Shown in pieces: positions 8,901-11,865 of a DNA stretch of 11,865 nucleotides (positions are counted from its first letter, which is position 1; each line of letters begins with the position of its first letter). Where the stretch lies: contig JAAXGF010000349.1 in the NCBI GenBank assembly GCA_012267605.1, positions 5,129 to 16,993 of the forward strand, given 5' to 3'. The position numbers and the translations under genes are program-made. Origin of the DNA: Alphaproteobacteria bacterium (lineage in GTDB: Bacteria > Pseudomonadota > Alphaproteobacteria > JAAXGF01). The notes under the pieces were generated by a model. That model did no database searches. It was not told the origin of the DNA and saw only the letters and a list, made by a program, of their open reading frames with translations.

Positions 8901-10094
8901 GAATAGAGCCTGAGCAGTGTCGACCGTCGGTGGTTCGCCAGGACGCATAACGCGGTAAATCTCGAACAGCGCATCCTCTGTCGACTTACATTTGTCGATG
9001 GCAAGGGTGTTCCGCATGTAGGGACCGACAGTAATGTGATCGATGGCCAATATTGGCAGTTCACCGATTTCGTTGGCTTCGAACGCGGTGATCGAATCTG
9101 CCGTAATTTCGTCGCCCGCCTCGATCACAATCTCGCCGGTTGATCGGTTAATCACATCACGGGCTGCGTACGATCCGATCATCTCCTCGGAAACAACCAG
9201 CTGTTCTTTGAGGCCCGCCTCAACGAGCTTGTTTATCTTTCGCGCGCCGATCTTCACACCCGCCTCGGCGACAACCTCTCCGCTGTCGGCGTCGACCAGG
9301 TCACGGACCAGCTTTGTACCGCGGAGACGATCGGCATCGACGGGCGTACGCCAGCCTTTTTCGTTCCTAGTGAAAATCACGGTATCGTAGAAATAACTAA
9401 GGATATCCTCCCTATCCATACCCAGGCCGAACAGCATCGTCGTAACCGGTAGCTTCCTTCTTCGATCGATTCGAACGTAAACCAGATCCTTCGCATCAAA
9501 TTCGAAATCGAGCCATGAACCTCGGTATGGAATTACCCGTGCCGCAAATAGATATTTTCCAGAAGAGTGCGTCTTGCCCTTGTCGTGATCGAAAAACACG
9601 CCCGGTGAGCGGTGCATTTGACTGACGATTACGCGTTCCGTTCCATTGATGACAAACGTTCCATTGTTGGTCATCAGCGGCATATCGGCCAAATAGACTG
9701 TTTGCTCCTTGATATCTCGGACATCACGTTTGTTGATGTCCTCGTCAATGTCGAAAATCCACAGCTGGAGAGTTACCTTCAACGGAGCAGCGTAGGTCAT
9801 GCCGCGCTGTTGACACTCGTCAACATCGTATTTCGGCGGCTCGAATTCGTAGCGAACGAAATGGAGTTCGGCACGTTCGGAAAAGTCCTTGATGGGAAAG
9901 ACCGACAGAAATACTTCCTGCAGGCCAAATACGATCCGGTCCTCTGCAGCAATATCCATCTGCAGGAACTGATCGTAGGACTTCTTCTGAACCTCAATCA
10001 GGTTCGGCATCGGCGTTGCGGACGCAATTCGCCCAAAATTTCGCCGCCTAGGAGTTCGAATCAATTCGCTTCCGATCTTCGCGGATTTCGACAT
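5991..10094 (-). CDS. rpoB: RNA polymerase subunit beta (RpoB)
   Basis: This is the beta subunit of RNA polymerase, forming the other half of the active-site cleft with beta' and the pocket bound by rifamycins. The 1367-residue length is within the usual proteobacterial range. The N-terminal segment has MPNLIEVQKKSYDQFL (29-44). The rifampicin region runs from GSSQLSQFMDQTNP (520-533) to THKRRLSALGPGG (538-550). D529, H539 and S544, the equivalents of E. coli D516, H526 and S531, are the sensitive-type residues. KMAGRHGNKGV, a conserved C-terminal segment that helps line the active centre, is present, and the protein ends in a typical FNVLVKELHALGLNVELL tail. A proteobacterial insertion rich in charged residues lies before the GRHGNKG segment. 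The ATG at 10092-10094 has AAGGA (10101-10105) at 6-base spacing. It follows rplL by 159 bases, and rpoC follows at once. No frameshift or missing motif was found. Confidence 0.99.
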   Translation of the reverse strand: MSKSAKIGSELIRTPRRRNFGRIASATPMPNLIEVQKKSYDQFLQMDIAAEDRIVFGLQEVFLSVFPIKDFSERAELHFVRYEFEPPKYDVDECQQRGMTYAAPLKVTLQLWIFDIDEDINKRDVRDIKEQTVYLADMPLMTNNGTFVINGTERVIVSQMHRSPGVFFDHDKGKTHSSGKYLFAARVIPYRGSWLDFEFDAKDLVYVRIDRRRKLPVTTMLFGLGMDREDILSYFYDTVIFTRNEKGWRTPVDADRLRGTKLVRDLVDADSGEVVAEAGVKIGARKINKLVEAGLKEQLVVSEEMIGSYAARDVINRSTGEIVIEAGDEITADSITAFEANEIGELPILAIDHITVGPYMRNTLAIDKCKSTEDALFEIYRVMRPGEPPTVDTAQALFKGLFFDPERYDLSAVGRVKLNARLNQDAEDDIRVLRKEDILAAVRTLVGLKDGCGEIDDIDHLGNRRVRSVGELMENQYRVGLLRMERAIRERMSSVEIDSVMPHDLINAKPVAAAVREFFGSSQLSQFMDQTNPLSEITHKRRLSALGPGGLTRERAGFEVRDVHPTHYGRICPIETPEGPNIGLINSLATYARINKYGFIESPYRKVADGRVTDEVVYLSAMEEGRYAIAQANAELDDEGRFQQDLVSCRRNGDFVMSPADAIDFIDVSPKQLVSVAAALIPFLENDDANRALMGSNMQRQAVPLIQTEAPLVGTGMEDVVARDSGATIIARRDGVVDQVDATRVVIRASDDSGDGLGVDIYNLSKFQRSNQNTCINQRPLVKVGDRVKARDIVADGPSIDKGELALGRNVLVAFMPWNGYNFEDSILISERLVKDDVFTSIHIEEFEVMARDTKLGQEEITRDIPNVGEEALKNLDEAGIVYIGAEVKPGDILVGKITPKGESPMTPEEKLLRAIFGEKASDVRDTSLRLPPGVSGTVVEVRVFSRRGVEKDERALAIERDEIERLAKDRTDERVIVERNVYESLRALLLGKVVAGGLKGVKAGGKVTEAALDAVDRADWWQIGLKDEATMGQIEQLRAQRDMALDRLKSWFDDKVEKLQRGDELPPGVLKMVKVFVAVKRKLQAGDKMAGRHGNKGVISRIVPIEDMPYLEDGTHVDIVLNPLGVPSRMNVGQILETHLGWAAAGVGRRIGNIVDTVTQGDGGSKLKEYLAKIYADTEIGRKLSKMSSEKVTGFANALRNGVPMATPVFDGAHEADIVAMLERAGFDESGQVTLVDGRTGEQFGRDVTVGYIYMMKLHHLVDDKIHARSIGPYSLVTQQPLGGKAQFGGQRFGEMEVWALEAYGAAYTLQEMLTVKSDDISGRTKVYEAIVKGGDNFEAGIPESFNVLVKELHALGLNVELLQKS

Positions 10095-10111
10095 GCTGGA
10101 TCCTTGGCTAC

Positions 10112-10145
10112 AGTTCGTTCAGGGACGTGCACACCGGCACGAACT
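10112..10145 (-). promoter_or_regulatory. Hairpin just upstream of the rpoB ribosome site
   Basis: On the transcript, AGTTCGT (10145-10139) can pair perfectly with ACGAACT (10118-10112), a 7-bp stem that a U-G pair extends by one. Inside it, CGTGC (10141-10137) and GCACG (10130-10126) can form a shorter competing stem using three of the same bases. The outer stem ends only 6 bases before the AAGGA ribosome site of rpoB, so it could affect rpoB translation or RNA processing. Function is inferred only from position. Confidence 0.45.
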
Positions 10146-10194
10146 AATGGTCGATACGAAACCATCGGTCGGGACAGGGCGTGGAAAAGCGCTT

Positions 10195-10216
10195 CCGACA
10201 CCACTTCGGGTGCCGG
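10195..10216 (-). promoter_or_regulatory. Candidate attenuator hairpin in the rplL-rpoB spacer
   Basis: On the transcript, CCGGCACC (10216-10209) pairs with GGTGTCGG (10202-10195): 8 bp with one G-U pair and the six-base loop CGAAGT. After the stem come AAGCGC and then TTTTCC, so a short T-run sits 6 bases beyond the helix. This is a weak, imperfect terminator shape. In E. coli an attenuator lies between rplL and rpoB and lowers polymerase-gene transcription relative to ribosomal genes. The matching position supports the same role here, but the T-run is too short and too far away for a confident call. Confidence 0.4.
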
Positions 10217-10253
10217 GATCGACGGTGATGGCCGCAGGTTAATGCCGCGCTCG

Positions 10254-10640
10254 TCACTTGATATCGACCGTCGCACCCGCTGATTCAAGTTGGCTCTTAA
10301 TTTTCTCGGCCTCTTCCTTTGAAACGGCCTCCTTCACTGGCTTGGGAGCCGATTCAACCAAGTCCTTGGCCTCTTTGAGTCCCAAACTCGTGATTGCCCG
10401 AACTTCCTTGATCACGTTGATTTTCTTTTCGCCTACTGCACTAAGAACAACGGTGAACTCGGTTTGCTCCTCGGTCGCTTCTGCGGCCTCGCCAGCCACG
10501 GCGGCTCCGGGTGCAGCCGCAACGGCCACCGAAGCAGCCGCCGACACACCCCACTTTTCCTCCAACATCTTGCTCAGCTCGGCTGCCTCCAGGACAGACA
10601 AAGTCGAGAGCTCGTCAGCGATTTTGGCCAAATCAGCCAT
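10254..10640 (-). CDS. rplL: Ribosomal protein bL12 (L7/L12)
   Basis: bL12 forms the flexible stalk of the 50S subunit. Dimers hang on the C-terminal helix of L10 and recruit the GTPases EF-Tu, EF-G, IF2 and RF3. The 128-residue product has the N-terminal dimerisation helices (1-33, with LSVLEAAELSKMLEEKWGVSAA), a hinge rich in alanine, glycine and valine (34-58), and the globular GTPase-contact domain (59-128, with EKKINVIKEVRAITSLGLKEAKDLVE). Two in-frame ATGs exist, at 10646 and 10640. I chose the second: the Shine-Dalgarno AAGGAG (10652-10647) abuts the first ATG with no spacer but is 6 bases from the second, and homologues begin MADL. The gene follows rplJ by 66 bases from this start and is cotranscribed with it. 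bL12 is needed in several copies per ribosome, so stronger translation than rplJ is expected. Confidence 0.98.
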   Translation of the reverse strand: MADLAKIADELSTLSVLEAAELSKMLEEKWGVSAAASVAVAAAPGAAVAGEAAEATEEQTEFTVVLSAVGEKKINVIKEVRAITSLGLKEAKDLVESAPKPVKEAVSKEEAEKIKSQLESAGATVDIK

Positions 10641-10646
10641 GTTCAT

Positions 10647-10652
10647 CTCCTT
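10647..10652 (-). promoter_or_regulatory. rplL ribosome binding site deciding the start
   Basis: AAGGAG is followed by ATGAAC and then ATG. It touches the first ATG (10646-10644), which cannot be used efficiently at zero spacing, and sits 6 bases from the second ATG (10640-10638). This supports the shorter protein beginning MADLAKI. Confidence 0.8.
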
Positions 10653-10686
10653 GTATTACCGAATTACCAATGAATGCGGCGACAGC

Positions 10687-10705
10687 CGGCGCGGTTCGCG
10701 CGCCG
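10687..10705 (-). other. GC-rich hairpin in the rplJ-rplL spacer
   Basis: Immediately after the rplJ stop codon, the transcript holds CGGCGCG-CGAAC-CGCGCCG: a perfect 7-bp all-GC stem with a five-base loop. No T-run follows, so it is not an intrinsic terminator. It could shield the 3' end of rplJ or mark a processing point that lets rplL mRNA outlast rplJ mRNA. The structure is plain in the sequence. The role is a guess. Confidence 0.5.
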
Positions 10706-10706
10706 C

Positions 10707-11219
10707 TCATGCCTCCTTCGACCCATAAGCGGAAAACACCCTGGCCAACTGGCCTGCGGGCGCTTGCAACACGCCCGCGAGCTTTGTTGAGGGCGCTTGA
10801 ATCAAACCGGTGAGTTTGGCCCGCAACTCATCGAGCGACGGCAAACTAGCGAGACCCTTGACACCGTCGGGGTCAAGCACAACGTCACCCAATCCGCCGC
10901 TGACAATTTCCAGCTTGTCACTCTTTTTCGCAAACGCGGCGGTTACCTTCGCTGCGGCGACCGGATCGTGAGAATAGGCGATCGCCGTCGGGCCGACAAA
11001 ATATTCGGCCAAACCTGCATACGGCGTGCCTTCCAGGGCGCGAAGGGCGAGCCGATTCTTGATCACCCGAAAGGTCGCGCCCTCACCCCTCATTTTTCGG
11101 CGAAGATCGGTTGCTTCTGCAACTGTCAAACCGGTATACCGGTTCACCACCATCAGGTTCGCTTCCGCGAAAATTCCATGAAGCGCCGATACGATTGTTT
11201 CCTTTGTCGTACGATCCAC
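10707..11219 (-). CDS. rplJ: Ribosomal protein uL10
   Basis: uL10 is the base of the 50S stalk. Its N-terminal domain binds 23S rRNA with L11, and its C-terminal helix carries bL12 dimers. From the GTG at 11219 the product has 170 residues, typical for alphaproteobacteria, and begins V/M-DRTTKETIVSALHGIFAEA like its homologues. Conserved segments are YTGLTVAEATDLRRKMR (28-44), VIKNRLALRAL (52-62) and VGPTAIAYSHDPVAAAKV (75-92). The C-terminal part (about 126-170, with ELRAKLTGLIQAP and QLARVFSAYGSK) is the stalk-binding helix region. The frame stays open upstream, but that extension lies over the leader RNA and is not homologous. A strong GAGGAGGAGG precedes the GTG. uL10 with bL12 is the known translational repressor of its own operon and probably acts on the leader described here. 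Confidence 0.97.
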   Translation of the reverse strand: MDRTTKETIVSALHGIFAEANLMVVNRYTGLTVAEATDLRRKMRGEGATFRVIKNRLALRALEGTPYAGLAEYFVGPTAIAYSHDPVAAAKVTAAFAKKSDKLEIVSGGLGDVVLDPDGVKGLASLPSLDELRAKLTGLIQAPSTKLAGVLQAPAGQLARVFSAYGSKEA

Positions 11220-11222
11220 GAA

Positions 11223-11231
11223 CCTCCTCCT
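11223..11231 (-). promoter_or_regulatory. Strong rplJ ribosome binding site (sets the GTG start)
   Basis: The transcript reads GAGGAGGAGGTTC before GTG, giving two overlapping AGGAGG cores. The nearer core ends 3 bases, and the farther core 6 bases, before the GTG at 11219-11217. This tandem SD fixes the start against the longer open frame upstream. Confidence 0.85.
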
Positions 11232-11333
11232 CGACGAAGAAAAGGTAAAGCCGATTGACGGCAATTCCCATTTTCGGCCACTTCTCCACCCATCGCGGAA
11301 AAGCGCCACACACGCCCGTCCTGGAAGTTCAAC

Positions 11334-11370
11334 CCTGGGGCCACGCGGACGCGAAAGCCCAGGCACTGGG
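11334..11370 (-). promoter_or_regulatory. Alternative-pairing segment after the L10 leader
   Basis: On the transcript CCCAG (11370-11366) can fold on CTGGG (11362-11358) with a three-base loop. The same strand CCTGGGC (11363-11357) can instead pair with GCCC-C-AGG (11341-11334) as a 7-bp stem with one bulged C. The two folds exclude each other, as in switch or attenuator elements. It lies between the L10-binding core and the rplJ ribosome site. No strong T-run follows either fold. Confidence 0.35.
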
Positions 11371-11376
11371 TTCAAC

Positions 11377-11458
11377 TCCGTCTACGTAGGCGGGCAACGC
11401 CCCTTCAGCCAAACCGAAAACAGTTAATCCGGCCACGGCACCCACGGTCTCGGACAGA
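11377..11458 (-). ncRNA. L10 leader (autoregulatory mRNA element of rplJL)
   Basis: On the transcript UCUGUC (11458-11453) pairs with GACGGA (11382-11377), and CGUGGG (11446-11441) pairs with CCUACG (11390-11385). Each stem is a complete 6-bp helix with one G-U pair. Between them is an asymmetric internal loop, CGAGAC on one side against UA on the other. That GA-containing loop between two stems, placed just before rplJ, is the hallmark of the L10 leader to which the L10-(L12) complex binds, described as containing a kink-turn. The wording CCGAGAC...CCUACGUAGACGG resembles the alphaproteobacterial form as I remember it. Binding is expected to repress rplJ and rplL translation when free L10-L12 accumulates. 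The 50-base apical part (11440-11391) contains ATTAAC and the short stem GGGC-GTT-GCCC. A covariance-model search was not possible here. Confidence 0.8.
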
Positions 11459-11464
11459 ACATCT

Positions 11465-11481
11465 CACGGCGCACTGCCGTG
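11465..11481 (-). other. Hairpin upstream of the L10 leader
   Basis: The transcript contains CACGGC-AGTGC-GCCGTG, a perfect 6-bp stem with a five-base loop, starting 74 bases after the rplA stop. GAGAT, not a T-run, follows, so it is not an intrinsic terminator. It may separate rplA from the leader as a stability or processing structure. Confidence 0.35.
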
Positions 11482-11515
11482 TCCTTCGAATCCACCGCCA
11501 TCTGGCGCCGGATTC

Positions 11516-11543
11516 CCCATACCTTACGTTACAATTTCGCCAA
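11516..11543 (-). promoter_or_regulatory. Possible weak promoter for rplJL-rpoBC
   Basis: TTGGCG (11543-11538) and TATGGG (11521-11516) are separated by 16 bases in the right orientation, about 60 bases before the L10 leader core. Each is only a partial match to the sigma-70 boxes. A separate promoter between rplA and rplJ is known in E. coli, which makes the position reasonable, but the match is weak and could be chance. Confidence 0.2.
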
Positions 11544-11555
11544 ACTGTTCCTTCT

Positions 11556-11865
11556 TCAAGATGTAACACTCAACACATCGACGGCGACGCTGGTCCCCAT
11601 CGAAGAAGTGAGTGAAATCTTCTTCAAATAGGTGCCTTTCGCGCCGGACGGCTTCGCGCGAACAATGGCTCCAACGAACGCGCGCAGATTCTCGAGAATG
11701 TTGTCCCCGGAAAAGCTAGCCTTGCCGACCCCGGCGTGAACAATCCCCTGTTTTTCAGCACGAAACTGAACCTGGCCTGCTTTCGCCGCCTTTACAGCCG
11801 ACGCGAGATCCTGGGTAACAGTTCCGAGCTTGGGGTTGGGCATCAAGCCACGGGGACCCAAAATT
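11556..11865 (-). CDS. rplA: Ribosomal protein uL1, C-terminal part (runs off the window)
   Basis: The right edge cuts the gene. The last 102 sense codons and the TGA are present, from ILGPRGLMPNPKLGTVT to the C terminus. That is close to the second half of a protein usually about 230 residues long. The GPRGLMPNPK segment is the well-conserved L1 signature, and the later KASFSGDNILENLRAFVGAI and the end KISLTSSMGTSVAVDV are typical of bacterial uL1. L1 forms the mobile stalk at the ribosomal E site, binds 23S rRNA, and in E. coli represses its own rplK-rplA mRNA. The first visible codons are internal (ATT, TTG), so no start should be placed at the TTG. The rplK and nusG genes expected upstream are outside the window. 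Confidence 0.97.
   Translation of the reverse strand, partial: ILGPRGLMPNPKLGTVTQDLASAVKAAKAGQVQFRAEKQGIVHAGVGKASFSGDNILENLRAFVGAIVRAKPSGAKGTYLKKISLTSSMGTSVAVDVLSVTS

Noticed and set aside
9612..10283. 223-codon plus-strand open frame across the rpoB start and the rplL-rpoB spacer
   Set aside because: It is antisense to rpoB, the spacer and the end of rplL, with no recognisable domain and no ribosome site. The spacer simply lacks a stop in that frame.
11220..11375. N-terminal extension of rplJ in the same frame
   Set aside because: The extension covers leader RNA, has no homology to L10, and the tandem Shine-Dalgarno just before the GTG at 11219 marks the true start.
1..11865. CRISPR array, insertion sequence, integrase, toxin-antitoxin or defence genes
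   Set aside because: No regularly spaced repeats, transposase or integrase motifs, or terminal inverted repeats were seen. The window is mainly core translation and transcription genes.

Overview
All genes in this window lie on the minus strand. It is a chromosomal core segment, read right to left: the 3' half of rplA (ribosomal protein L1), an L10 leader RNA, rplJ (L10), rplL (L7/L12), rpoB and rpoC (RNA polymerase beta and beta'). Beyond rpoC lie a TylF/MycF-type O-methyltransferase gene and the broken 5' part of a comF gene. The proteins look alphaproteobacterial, with the closest resemblance by eye to Rhodospirillales-type sequences: the RpoC N terminus, the 1400-residue beta', the L10 start, and the ComF zinc-ribbon wording. 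This placement comes from remembered family patterns, not from a search.

Right part (about 10250-11865): rplA ends at 11556. A 336-base spacer follows that carries a convincing L10 autoregulatory leader, two stems around an asymmetric GA-containing loop. rplJ then starts at a GTG with a very strong Shine-Dalgarno (SD) sequence. A 60-base spacer with a 7-bp GC hairpin separates rplJ from rplL. The stalk proteins L10 and L12 recruit translation GTPases, and the L10-L12 complex is the known repressor that binds such leaders.

Middle (1706-10253): a 159-base spacer with two hairpins, where an attenuator or RNA-processing site is known in E. coli, leads into rpoB and then rpoC. Both polymerase genes are full length, with intact active-site, zinc and rifampicin-region motifs.

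Left part (1-1705): in many alphaproteobacteria the str operon (rpsL-rpsG-fusA-tuf) follows rpoC. Here it does not. A lone methyltransferase gene follows, then a comF gene that keeps its double zinc ribbon but loses the phosphoribosyltransferase domain at about position 420, then about 330 bases with no recognisable gene. This is the only accessory-looking part of the window.

I did not find a new defence system, mobile element, CRISPR array or other undescribed multi-gene system. The points most worth checking are the rearranged end of the rpoBC operon, the broken comF, and the RNA structures in the ribosomal-protein and polymerase spacers.
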